A stretch of DNA of 23,123 nucleotides from Flammula alnicola (taxonomy: Eukaryota; Basidiomycota; Agaricomycetes; Agaricales; Strophariaceae), in assembly GCA_015499995.1 (NCBI GenBank), contig JADNRV010000595.1:1-23123 (forward strand), in the 5' to 3' direction. The number at the start of each line of letters is the position of its first letter. Position 1 is the first letter of the stretch. This document shows, in pieces, positions 6,853 to 17,737 of the stretch. The notes under the pieces are model-generated. The model was not told where the DNA came from and searched no databases. It saw only the letters and a list, made by a program, of their open reading frames with translations. A program made the translations under genes and the position numbers.

Positions 6853-8792
6853 ATGTGAGTAATTAGATGCCACCCTCTAAGTTACAACCGTACCATTACT
6901 TAACAGCACGATTTTTAGGTTTTTCCTTCCTGCGATCCAAGGTCGCTTCCCTGTTGGAGTGACAACTTTCGCGACGCCTGTACGACCTCCTCGACCCATT
7001 GGTTCCGTTAAGCTCAGAAACGGCCAAAGTACAAGGCAAGATCAGCCCGATTATGCACTCTTCCTAGAGGAAGTTGCATTTACTGCGTATTATCCAGCTG
7101 AAGTGAACGCCGCTTCCAAGAAGGGCCTTCCGTGGTTCATTCGGTAAGTCCGTAGACAATATGCAACTCGGTCACCCCAACCTGCTCATCGAACAAACGC
7201 CAGTCCTGTCAGAGAATCTTTAAATGGATTTTCCACCTTCCTAGGTATGTGTAACCTTAAACTGTGCCTTCTGATGAATTCCGAACTGACGTAGAGTAGG
7301 TGTTCCAAAGTGGCTTCTATGGCCTGTCGTATACTTTTTCGGTGTACTCTTGAAGGTACGTAATTATTATCACTGTTTAATTTTTATTATTAAAGGTGCA
7401 CTGACAATCTCTTTGATTAAAGATACCTGCATACCCGAATGCTCCTCTTTTAAACCCAACAAAAGCCAGCGAAAGTTGCAGGACGGAAGAAACTACATCA
7501 TTTTCGCAATGGCCGCTAGTTATCTTTTCTCATGGACTCGGAGGAAGTAGAACTGCCTACAGGTTTGTAAACCCAATCATAACAACCCCAATCTTACATC
7601 TTACATAAAGATAGCCAGTTTTGCAGTCGCTTGGCTGCGTCAGGAAAAGTTGTGTTGGCCGTAGAACATCGCGACGGGACTGGGACTGTCTGCATGCCGC
7701 GTACATGGAAGCAAGAGAGTAAATCTGAACCAAGAACTTTGCTCTACTTGCAAGAAAGCAATATCCAGTACGTCTTTATCAACTATGATCTCTTGACCTC
7801 TCTGATGAAAGCCATTTTAGCTGGGACGACAATGATACAATGAATACCCACCCTCTTCCTTTACGTGCTCAACAGTTGGCGTTCCGCCACCACGAGGTGT
7901 ACATAGCTTATTCCGCTTTCTGTCGCTTCGTCCGCGGTGACTCAACTCTGCAATTTGATACAATTGACGGGACAGCTTACGATAAAGCAAGTTGGACAAC
8001 ATCAAACGAATCGGGCCAAGGAAAGGTCAAATTCAACGATCGAGTTATCCTTGCTGGTCATTCTTTTGGAGGCTGCACTGTGGTGCGTGCATCTATTGTC
8101 ATGCATATCGCTATGTTTTATATTTTTCATCCTTTAATCAGCTCTCTTTACTTTCTACAAAACCGTTGGAAGGTTATTTGCCAATACCGGTCGAAAAGGC
8201 TGTTCTTTTAGATCCCTGGTTAGAGCCCCTCCCCTCTCCAGGCCCTGTTCCTCTTGGCAGTTATTCGTCGTCGAATGACATAGACGTTGCTGAAAACTTT
8301 GTACGATCATCTCCAGAAGCGACATTGGTATCACCCGATGAGACTGGCAACGTAGAAACAAAGACATCACACGGCTCACACCCGAGCATGCTGGTAATCA
8401 ATTCTGAGACCTTCACGCTATGGAGGGATCACTATGCAAGGCTGCAAGAAGTTGTCGCTGGGTGGGAACCTCAAGGTAGCCGAATCATGACCATAGGTAT
8501 GGGTGACTGTTATTTATTCGCGACTGTCTTGCTCATTTACTTCGTTGCAGTTGGTTCCGTGCACGTATCTTTCTCTGATTTCCCCGTGCTGCCAATTATC
8601 GGAAAGAAAACGGCGCGGGCCTTCATGGAAACCATTACCAAACTTTCCTTGACTTTCCTTGACGATAAGCTGGACGATACCCTGCAGACAATCCCTACGA
8701 AAAATATGGAAATCAAGGTCATTGGAGTCAAGAAGGACGGCAAACCCAAAAGAAAGTTGGTAGGAAATGTCGGAGACGTAATAGCACAATAA
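6853..8792 (+). CDS. PAF acetylhydrolase / Lp-PLA2-like phospholipase A2 (PAF-AH isoform II family)
   Basis: A serine hydrolase predicted to release short or oxidised sn-2 acyl groups from phospholipids. Nine exons give about 491 residues: 6853-6854, 6919-7143, 7204-7244, 7300-7355, 7423-7562, 7615-7767, 7821-8082, 8142-8496, 8551-8792. Family blocks in order are PVGVTTFATPVRPP, LEEVAFTAYYPA, PKWLLWPVVYFFG, YPNAPLLNP, LVIFSHGLGGSRTAYS, VVLAVEHRDGTGT and the nucleophile elbow GHSFGG (Ser about 287). Next come LLDPWLEPL (catalytic Asp about 317) and SVHVSFSDFPVL (catalytic His about 416). The start codon is AT|G, split by the first intron (6855-6918): the unspliced ATG is followed at once by TGA, exon 2 has no other in-frame ATG, and a stop lies upstream. 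No signal peptide is evident, so an intracellular enzyme is likely. The retroelement ends 94 bp upstream. Confidence 0.9.
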
Positions 8793-9019
8793 ACTACATG
8801 TATGAACCATAGAATTTGTATACACACGCTATATACGCATACTACACTAGACTTATATAGACGCAGCCTTTGGTTTTTTCCTGGCGCTTAGAGTCTCTTT
8901 TGCGCTTGATCATTGCTTGATCACTTTGGACCTTTTTGTTATTTCCTCCCCGCCAAGCCAAACAATCGTAACGGTTTCTTCACCTGCTGCCAACGAGTGT
9001 TGGAACACATTAGGTTAAG

Positions 9020-9791
9020 ATGAACATACGGCCCATGAGAGTGAGTATCGTTTAGTTCAATGTTGTGAATTGGGGTGGAACGACGCTCATACTTTCATAG
9101 GTAGAAGATCTTATAGGGACGCAAGGATGCAACTTGCAAAACCTCCCCGAAAACTACACAATGAAATATTGTCGGTGCCATCACGTTTTTCATTCGCAAA
9201 GCTGCCAATAACGACTCCCAATTTCAATTTTTGACAGATATGTACCATGCCATGACATGGCCATCTATATCTTACGTAGCCGAAGACCATAAAGGACGAA
9301 TCGTCGGTTACATCCTCGCAAAGATGTGTGGAGTCTGATTGCGGGCGACGAGAATAGTTATTCTGATACGAAAAATCATTGAACCAGGGACGAAGAAGTG
9401 CCAGAGGGTGAAGAACCTCATGGACACGTTACTTCAATATCGGTCCTACGCTCGTATCGACGACTCGGACTGGCGAAAAAGCTTATGGTGCAATCCCGTA
9501 TGTCTGGGCCTTGGCTCAATTCATTGGGTCCACTAAACTCAGATTCCTTGCATCTTTCAGAAGAAGCTATGGCAAATATCTACCGGGCATCGTGCGTGTC
9601 CCTACATGTCCGAAAGTCCAACAGGGCTGCTCTGGCTTTATACAGGGATACCCTGGGCTTCACCGTAAAAGATATTGAGAAGAAATATTGTAAGTTTCGT
9701 TTAAGCTTGAATTATATTCTCGAACTGAGGCCCTGGGATTATAGATGCTGATGGCGAAGATGCGTATGCCATGCGTCTATCCTTGAAGTAA
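9020..9791 (+). CDS. NAA10: N-alpha-acetyltransferase 10, NatA catalytic subunit (Ard1)
   Basis: Catalytic GNAT subunit of NatA, which with NAA15 acetylates N-termini of nascent proteins at the ribosome after Met removal. Six exons (9020-9040, 9101-9170, 9238-9325, 9388-9497, 9561-9689, 9745-9791) give 154 residues, shorter than human (235) because the disordered C-terminal tail is absent. Diagnostic segments are [66 protein letters not shown], and the acetyl-CoA loop RRLGLA. The end has [20 protein letters not shown] and [18 protein letters not shown]. All junctions keep phase and the protein is nearly collinear with human and yeast Ard1. The first exon has only seven codons. It lies 227 bp downstream of the phospholipase gene on the same strand. 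Confidence 0.95.
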
Positions 9792-9927
9792 TATATATGC
9801 AAAGCCGCATGAAGGTACTAAACGCGCAACTTGTTCTTACATAACTTGTGTATAAAAAAGCATATCAAATGCGATCACAGGTAATATTACAATTCTCACA
9901 TCTCACATACAGTGCACTAGGTGCCTC

Positions 9928-11386
9928 CTAAAATTGTATTAGATCATCAGTCTTTGCTGCCTGTTTCGTCGGTGATCGGGTTCGCCTTCGTGATTTCTTG
10001 GAACTTGGGGGTACATTGTCCACGATTCCTCGACTTGACGTGATTGCATCCCGAATAATCTTTGCGCTTGCAAGACCAAGTTGGTAATATCCATCATTTG
10101 TGCTTCCACCAAACATTCCTGTGTGGCCATGGATCTCATCTGCAGCAATGCCGTTGCTTGCCGGGAGGAAGTGGTCTTTCGAGCGGCTGCCGTACTTTGG
10201 AAGGACTATAAACGTCCGCGAGGTGAGAAATTCAGGCGGATTTGGTGGAAGGCGGGAATATAGGCTGATGAATTATTTAAATAAGAATAAGCATCTGACA
10301 GAACTTTTGAAGAAGGCACTGACTTCCTGAAAACGACACCGTGATCTCTCTCAATGTTAATCAATGCCTCTATTCTCTGTTCCAATGCTGCTTCATCCCA
10401 TAGATTCCCAACGTATTTCATGTGATCGGTCGCCCAAGAAAATCCCTGCGTCAAGTCATCTTTCTTGTAATATGCACCTCCGGCTGCAGCTCCTGCAAGA
10501 ATAGCTCCTCCTACTGCGTATGCGGCAGGTCCAGCCCACTTCCCCCATGCAGATTGTTGTGCAGGAGCACTTTGAGCCGGAGCTTGAGTAGCCTTTTTGG
10601 CAGTGAAGCCAGCAAAGGATCCCAGAAGAGCAGACCCAACTGTTGTTGCAGTGTTCGCATACTGCGCGACTTTGGTGACGCTGTTCTTAACAACGAAAGG
10701 ATGAAGACCGTAGAACTGTGTTATCCTTATGAGCGGTGGAATTAAAAAGTTATCATGATGAAAAAAAGTTCTTACTGGGGTATCAAACGCAATGCATGCT
10801 ACGATCTTTGGCCACAGAGGAGCATCTTTGTCTGGGCGTGAATTGACGAATTCGCGTAAGGTATCCGCAGCAAGAAGACCCCCCATGCTGAAAATTCACG
10901 TATGCTTGATTTTGCAAAGTTCATCGTAAAGAAAAAAGACGAACCTATGCCCACAGAGAACGATCTTGGCCTTTCCTGCACCTACGCCTGATGCAACTTC
11001 GCGCTCGACAGTCAAAGTGGTAAGCCAATCAGCAAAGCGAATTACAGCTTTGTCCTTGTTGAAATGATAAGTTGGCAGAAATTGGGCCTGTGCATTCTAA
11101 GGACTGACTAGTTCGCCTTTCGTCTGCCACACAATTAACAAGTCAGATAGGGCCTTCCGTCAAAGTTGAACATGTACGTTACCTCATACGCAGGAAAGAC
11201 TACTGGCTCTACTGTGGCATGCGGGATTGTTTCCGAGAGGATGTGCTGAAGTCGCTGCGGAAATTCTCCAAAAGTTTCATCCGTTCCCTTGAATCCATGG
11301 ATAAATATCAAGAGAACGAGCTCAGGTTCAAGTTTCGTCAACGCTAGAGAATCCTGCACTTGGGAAGTAGCAGAAGTCGAGGCCAT
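9928..11386 (-). CDS. Alpha/beta hydrolase, putative serine esterase/lipase (DUF676-like)
   Basis: Six exons (11386-11183, 11123-11109, 11054-10945, 10887-10776, 10715-10324, 10264-9928) encode about 389 residues. The N-terminus has the strand and oxyanion turn LVLLIFIHGFKGTDETFGEF. The nucleophile elbow KIVLCGHSMGGLLAADTL places Ser at about 110, its codon split by an intron. IACIAFDTP follows, then an Ala/Gly-rich hydrophobic stretch around WAGPAAYAVGGAILAGAAAG that may be a membrane-facing segment. The C-terminal DEIHGHTGMF contains a likely catalytic His, and a basic tail (SSKKSRRRTRS) ends the protein. The second exon is only 15 nt (TKGEL) and is supported because skipping or extending it breaks the frame or introduces a stop. 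Related proteins are common and uncharacterised in fungi; the substrate is unknown. Its 3' end converges on NAA10, 136 bp apart. Confidence 0.82.
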
Positions 11387-11724
11387 TTTCTTCCAAAATT
11401 CTGGTAAGAGTCAACAAGTCCTCTCCAAAGCTATCGGATCCACAGTGAGTTGTATAGATGAGCAAGACTTATGGGCGTCAAGCAAGAGGCCACCGAAAGC
11501 AAAAGGCAATCAAGTCACTTGGACTCGCAGTCGTGATCGATCACCGGTTACCGGGCCGAACGCTCCGCGACCTCAGTATGTGTTTTTGGGAAATTGGGAT
11601 CTGAAGTACTTGTGAAAAGAGTTGCATTTATACTCATATCCCTCGCCATCTCCTAAAAACAGCGGGGAAAAAGGAAACAATGTATGGTACTATAGCTTGT
11701 GAGGATAACAACGGGTCACCCTTC
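11387..11724. other. Intergenic between hydrolase and zinc-finger genes
   Basis: A 338-bp gap that should hold the promoter of the hydrolase and the 3' UTR of the zinc-finger gene, both on the minus strand. A plus-strand frame (11289-11615) crosses it and overlaps the hydrolase exon, without recognisable domain content. No RNA gene or repeat was seen. Confidence 0.5.
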
Positions 11725-13474
11725 CTAAAACTGGCTCATGGTTTGGCTTTGATAAGGAGCTTGTGTCTGTAACGGTGGGTAAGAGTAGTCATGAGATTGA
11801 GAATCGTCCAGGTCCATATAAGGCTGAGACTGAGTCTGAGAATTGTCGAAACCGTATGCGACATCCTGCGACATTGGGTCGTCATGAAGATGTTGGGGTT
11901 TATCTTGAGGTTCTTCAGGGATCGGCTCGGGCGGTATGGATACAGGTGTAATTTGCACTGTCCCAGAACGGAACGCACTCTTCTTCTGTGTATTCTTTGG
12001 TTTTGGTGTGCGAGAGCGGCGGCGGTCATTGGGCCGAGAACTTGGCACCTCAGGCTTAACCGGAGAAACTTTAGATGCGTCCTCGTCTACCGCATGTGGA
12101 TCAATTTTTTTGCTGCTGCGTTGTCGTCGCACAGGAGGTTGATACCAGTTTTGCCTCTGAGGAGTGCTCACTGCAAAGGTAGGCGACGAGAGAGGAGCAG
12201 GTGAGCTAAGATGCAACGGGGCGCTTGAACTAGGATCGGTTTCGATGGGATGAGGAAGTCTGGACGAGATTTTGGGTCCATGATGATGAATCGGGAAGGA
12301 TTCGTATTGAAATTGGGATGGAGGTTGCGTTAATAAATCAAAGTTTACCATACCAGAGCCAGATTCAGATTCTTGCATAGAGCTATCCGGTTCAGAATTG
12401 AAAGTGTTTTGAGATTCTTGAGGTTGGGAAGGGTCCCAGGGCAACTCCGCTTTGTATAGTTCCTGTTCCTGTTCCTTGTTTGGGACGGGCGCTGTAGCTA
12501 CAGCATCAGAACTGTCCGACACCGTTACGTGTTCCGACAGTGGTTGTTCGGCTTCATCGAGTTCGCCGACGGCATCCTCGTCACTGTCATCTCCTTCTGA
12601 GCCAGATTCTTGACTTTGCGTCAATTGCATTTCGACAGATAATTGTGAACCAGTAGAGGAAAGGGAACTGGTCGATTGGGACAGTGGATGTGACTGCGAA
12701 TGGTGAAGTTTGCTCTGTGGTGCATTTTCGGGTACTTCAAAAGCCAATTTGCGCTTATTGGGTCTTTCGACGAGGGAACTAAATGAAGGGGAATTCGGAA
12801 TTGGCAATGGAGCAGGCGAATCGGCTGGAGAGCTGAGCGAGGCAAACGTCGGTGTTGAGACTATGGCCCGTTGCTCCTGAGAAGCTTCCAATTCTGGAGT
12901 AGCAGAGGGTACGGCAGCCTTCGTGGCCTTTCCGGCGGTGGAAGTCTCTGGCAAAGGCTGATTTTCTTCTTGGGACTCGGAGGTCGGCGGAGTGCTGGAG
13001 GATTGTCTAGTTGGTAAAGGTCCTGCTTGCGAACGTGGGGCGTAGAACGGGGGGCTTGAAGCAGGTGGCGACGGGAGAGAAGACGAAGGCTCTTTCGCTG
13101 CTGGGATGACTGAGGCTAAGAGATCCCAAGTCAGAACCTTAGTCGAGACGTCTAAAAAATGGCATACCTTGCTCTGCTGAAATTTGAGTAGACTTTTCCG
13201 AGTTGGATGAATAGAGATCCTTCATGAGATAGGATATCTTAAAACTCTCCCCAGATCCCTCTTCTGCCCTTCTTATCATTGCAATATCCCGCCGTCTAAC
13301 AGGTATGGAACGTCGAGCATGATCGTGAACAACATGATGCACGAGTGCCGCGTTGTCCGAGAAAGTGCATCTACACCAGGCCCATTTGCAGCTGTAGATG
13401 TGAACTGAAGAAAGTTGAGACGCGGGTCCCGAAGATTGGAAAGGAAGAGATGAAGGCTGCTGGTGGGAGGACAT
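11725..13474 (-). CDS. C2H2 zinc-finger protein with long Ser/Pro/Gln-rich tail, function unknown
   Basis: Two exons, 13474-13168 and 13109-11725 (58-nt intron, GTATGC..CTCAG), encode about 563 residues. Near residues 29-52 there is one finger of the form C-x4-C-x12-H-x4-H (CKWAWCRCTFSDNAALVHHV..H), resembling the first finger of GLI/PacC-type factors. A basic segment (RRSIPVRRRDIAMIRR) follows. The rest is low complexity: Ser/Pro-rich, an acidic patch (EGDDSDEDAVGELDEAEQ), basic runs (RRQRSSKKIDPHA, RPNDRRRSRTPKPKNTQKKS) and a Gln/Ser-rich end. I read it as a nuclear, probably DNA-binding regulator, an inference from composition and a single finger. An in-frame ATG exists at 13576, but the start at 13474 is preferred because the extra 34 codons look like 5' UTR and contain intron-like signals. 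Confidence 0.72.
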
Positions 13475-13683
13475 GCTGGCAATGGGAATCCGCGTTGCAG
13501 CTGGGTTATGGTAAGAGAATATACAGGACCACAGGGAATCCTTGTTAAAGTTACGGCAGCTACTGCCCTTTCTCAAGTTGTATTGAGAAGCTCAGGACGA
13601 TCAGAGGTGCTCTGCTAAGAAAAGAAGGTAGGTGAGTAATAGACATACGTCGTGACAAATGGAGAAGCAGCAGGTTTCACGGC

Positions 13684-13699
13684 GTCACAGTCATGTGAC
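13684..13699. promoter_or_regulatory. Palindromic GTCACA-GTCA-TGTGAC site in a divergent promoter
   Basis: Within the 285-bp head-to-head region between the zinc-finger and CCDC97-like genes. The right half reads TCATGTGAC, which fits the reverse complement of the Cbf1-type bHLH consensus RTCACRTGA. Further GTGAC copies lie at 13652-13656 and 13717-13721. It is a candidate factor-binding cluster, not proven. Confidence 0.4.
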
Positions 13700-13759
13700 A
13701 GACATATCACGGCTATGTGACGTATCGTGTCAGATTGGGTGTTTTAGTAATTTACCGCC

Positions 13760-14525
13760 ATGTCCTCTCCAGTTTTCGACAAAGGTCCTTCACTTAAATA
13801 TCTTGGATTGCCCCGAGACTATACACCATCACCTGATAGTGACCCCATCGCATTTCTTACTCGACATCTCTCTCAACTTCCCCCACATCTATTGCTACAT
13901 TATAGTTACATCACCACTCCAAAGCAGCGTACTGTGATAGCGTCCATACGAAACAGACGCCTGCATCACGCCAATGAAAATCCTCCTGAATTGCAGTTTG
14001 AAGCTGCACGGAATGCCTGGCCCGATCTCTGGCATGGCCGCACTGAACGACGAGGAATTCAAGAAGGGAAGGAAGAGAGAGCTTGGGCACAGAGTGATTT
14101 CTTGCCAGGAAACAAGCAACATATAGGAAAACTTGGCAATCTTCTAGCGGAATATGAAGAAGAACGAGAGGCCGAGCGCATTCGCACTCTCAGGCGAAAT
14201 AGAGCACCTGCTGAGGACGATTTTGTGCCAGAAGAAGATACCGACAGTGAAGACGATGTCCCGACTTCGAGTCCGTCAGAATTTGAGACGGATGACGAAG
14301 CTCGGGCATCGTTCGAGCGGCTTATTCAGGAACGGTTCATTTATGGTCTACTTGATGTGCGTGTAAGAAGTCATTTATATAACAATAAAACTCATCTTTG
14401 TGGTGTTCATGTATCAGAATATTAACTATGACGAAGTCGACTGGGACGAGTCTTTGGGCATCGAGGACGAACGAGAGGCAGAAGAACGTTGGTTTGACGA
14501 TGATGATGACGACGACATTTCATAA
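13760..14525 (+). CDS. CCDC97 / DUF2052 family protein
   Basis: Two exons, 13760-14356 and 14418-14525, encode 234 residues. The intron (14357-14417) has GTGCGT and a TATCAG acceptor. The C-terminal third matches the conserved CCDC97 pattern: an acidic region, then RLIQERFIYGLLDNINYDEV, then a segment of the type ED-x-REAEERWFDDDDDDD. The N-terminal half (YLGLPRDYTPSPDSDPIAFL, HLSQLPPHLLLHYSYIT, RTVIASIRNRRLHHA) fits the helical N-terminal part that in CCDC97 ends with the RRR region. Human CCDC97 associates with the SF3B part of the U2 snRNP, so a role near the spliceosome is likely but inferred here. Without the intron the frame would end in a short alternative tail. It shares its promoter with the zinc-finger gene and converges on the F-box gene. 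Confidence 0.72.
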
Positions 14526-14823
14526 TGCAATTTACACAAAAAACATACAATTCAATCTAACTGAAGACATACAGAGTGGAGTATACTATTTGAGATATTT
14601 CATACAGAATTGGGATTTGATCAAAGTCCAATGCATAGAGATAATAAACACGGAAGACGTAGTATGGTTAATAGTCAAAGTGGCAATTTGGCACAAATCA
14701 AGGGAAGAGAATAATATTACAAGGCGAGTCTTCGGCTTTGTATATTAATACGATGGAGAAAAGAGACGAGTAGAAGAGATAAAATGCACCGTTAGAAAAA
14801 CATCCAGATCGGATACCAACAAA

Positions 14824-17737
14824 TCAGCGTTGCAAACGGGGTCCATGGCTACTTCCAGCGACTGGTCCTGGTCCTGGTCCACTTGCTTCAGGTCGAACGT
14901 CCCCAGAAGTTCGTCCAAATAGCAACGAGGTCGCATAATTTTCCGCTGCATGCAACGTGTTTCGAATGCCCCGTTTGACGCTCCTTGCTCTCGGTTCCGA
15001 GTTTGACGACTGCCCTTCATTCGAATTCCCAGGTTGCTCTCGACGGCCTCTTGATTCCGCGCCAAGAGCCGATTGGAGAGACTCCTGCAGTTCTCGATTA
15101 GTTGGCGGTGTCAAGACAGGTTCGCGGTAGATCCATTTAGTTTCGTTAGCCGGAACATCGGGCGTGGTGTTTTCACGGAAGACCCTGTTATCAATCTCAC
15201 CTTCTGAGTCAGAGTTGGCCCGCGAGCTACTCGACTGAGGGGGTTCTGGAGCCGGCGAAATACGAGACACAGATGGCTGCCGTGGGGTGCGTTCCTGCGC
15301 AACAGTCTGCACTCGGACGGCGGATCCTCCTTGAGCACCTCTGCCATGACCGATCTCCGCATAATTCAGGTCCGGAGTCATAGCACCATTTCCGCGGGGC
15401 GATACACCCGCGATGGGCCTCTCAGTATAGGTGCGAAAAAAACCCGAGCCATTATCACTGGTAGCCCCGATACCGTCAGTGGGTATATTGGGTATAGCAT
15501 CGCTTGACGATTGTGAAGATTCAATGATGGGCAGGACATCGGCGGCGGTTCGGCCATGCCGGACTTGTACTCGAGGAAGGCGAGAAGGTCCAGCGGTGGG
15601 TGTCGATGCTTGAATTTGGGCGTTCAAGCGAGAAGTGGCGCCTTGCAAATTGGTAGTCGGGGACACTTCTGGTTGAATGCCACGCCCATGCCGAGGCGTG
15701 GCCATAGGAATGGTGGCAGCACGATTAGGACGATCTCGCTGGAAAGTAAATTCATGTGGTTGGGCGAGGTGGCGAGGATGGTGGCCACGAGTGGTGGTTA
15801 CGTTGGGATTATAAAGCATATGCTGCCGAGGGTATCCTTCCATCTCTCGAACCTCTCCGAGTGCTTCGGGCTCAGGAGTATCGTCCTCATGATAACCTTC
15901 ACCGTCAAAGTCATCCTCCTCGTATTCCGTATCGTCGGTGTTGTTCAATTCCGTGATGCGGTCAAACAATTCTGTTAGGTAAGTCCTCAATTGTGAAACA
16001 CCTTTGCCAGAGAAAACGCAGAACGCTTGGCGTTGGGCCGAGTTGAAATCCTATCAAAAAAATCCGAGTTGAGTCGCTGAATCCTGCTGAGATAAAAAGA
16101 ACAAACCTTAGGGGCTTCACGGCAGAATTGTTGAAGTTCCTGTTGACGGAATGCTGTCACACCAGTCAGGCTGAGATGGGTGAGCTTGTGAAGCTTCAAA
16201 AGGAGGAAATGAATGGCCATGACTGAAATCTGGTCGCAATACGAGAGATGGATTCGTTCGAGGGTGGCATGGCGTTCGGCCAGAGCATATATGGCTTCAT
16301 CTGTGAGCTGATTGACGCGAACGAGGCCGACCCGACGAAGCTTGGGCAATGCCGATAGTTCAAAGACGGACATATCTGTAAGAAGCACGCAGTCTTTACG
16401 ACGGTTGATCAGTCAAAGCACGAGCTATACAAAGAAAGTGACTCACTTGCAAAATCAATATACCGAATACGTGTGCATGATCGAGCCAGCAATCGCACAG
16501 AACGATCGGTGATTTTGCTCGCATGACCGAGGTGGAGATAATGCAAGTGCCGACCGAGCCTGCAGATTGTTTCGACCGCTTTGTCGGTGAGAAGCACGCA
16601 TTTGGAAAGAACGAGGTTGCGAATCTTGGGCGCGTGGGAGACAATGCCTTCAACGGCATCGTCAGTGACGAGAGCGCAGGCAGTCAAGTCCAGCATGCGC
16701 AAATTCTCAAAGATGCGGTTGATGATGAGTGGAGGGAGCTCGTCGATCTTCTTTGAGTGCGAGTTGGCAAAGGGGTTCACGACGTCGTTTTGAGAGTCCG
16801 ACCTCAAAGGGGCTGGAAAGGCGGCGTCCGTCAGAAGAGAGCAATGAGAGAGACGCATCTCCCTCATATGTATGAGATGCGTCCAGATAAGACGGACTGA
16901 GACATCTGTTATGACTTCGCAATGATTGAGGTCGATTTCCAGAAGCATCGGACAGCCCTCGGCAAGGGCGGAGACGGCGCTGTCCGTCAAGAGGGTTAGA
17001 CCGCTCAATTTGACTCTGCGCAGAAGGGGGCACGAGCTGGCGAGAGCAATGATGCCGGAGTCGGTAACCTTATCGCAACCTGACAAATTGATACCTTGAA
17101 GTCGGGTTGCAACGGTGGCGAGACCAATTATAGATTCGCTGGAGGTGTTGACGACGCCCGTGAGGTCAATAGCGACGAGGCTGGAGAAACTGGGAAGAAT
17201 TTTGGCGAGGATGTCTCCTGTGAGGTGCTTGCATCCGATGAGGGTGAGCCGTTCGAGACGATCGCAGCGAGCGAACACGCTGACGAGTTCATCTCGAAGA
17301 TCTGAACCATGATTGAGGAAATTGAGACGGCGGATGAAGCGGGAGTAGGTGAAGGTCAGCTTTTCCTTCCGGAGGAGCTTGGCCATCTGGTAAATGGTAT
17401 GATACTTCGGGAAAGATGGTTTGTGCCACAGGAGTTCAACTGCACACTGGCACCACGTGCGGGACACCCGCATAACGGCGAAGAGATCCCTGGACGAGTG
17501 CAGATGCTTGAAGATTTGGATCATGATCTCGGGGGGTATCGTCGAGATTGGGGAGAGAACGGCGGGCGTTTGCACGGCGTGCGGGTCTTGTTCTCGCTTG
17601 AATGCCCATTGAGCTGGAACAAGTTGGTGGTCAGGATAAAAGGCGAACTGGGTTGCCTCCTCATCGATGTCGATGTCGTCGCCATCGTCGGAGAGGGAGG
17701 TTGTAGATGGGGCGTGGTGTTTGTAGAGTGACACCAT
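14824..17737 (-). CDS. GRR1: F-box/leucine-rich-repeat protein, Grr1-type SCF substrate receptor
   Basis: Substrate-recognition subunit of an SCF ubiquitin ligase; yeast Grr1 targets G1 cyclins and links glucose sensing to the cell cycle. Three exons (17737-16447, 16393-16107, 16050-14824) encode 934 residues. An acidic N-terminus is followed by an F-box at about 63-108 (ISTIPPEIMIQIFKHLHSSR, SRTWCQCAVELLW). A long array of cysteine-containing LRRs follows to about residue 520, with repeats of the type L-x2-INLSGCDKVTDSGI and IRNLVLSKCVLLTDKAVE. After the LRRs come LSYCDQISVMAIHFLLLKLH and AFCVFSGKGVSQLRTYLTEL, both characteristic of fungal Grr1. The last 380 residues are disordered and rich in Ser/Pro/Arg. 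Order and motifs match Grr1 rather than Fbxl20 or Amn1. The start is the first ATG in a shared divergent promoter. Confidence 0.92.

Noticed and set aside
11289..11615. Plus-strand 108-codon frame
   Set aside because: It runs antisense through the first exon of the hydrolase, whose protein-family motifs are clear.
17309..17731. Plus-strand 140-codon frame
   Set aside because: Antisense shadow of the F-box region of the GRR1 gene.
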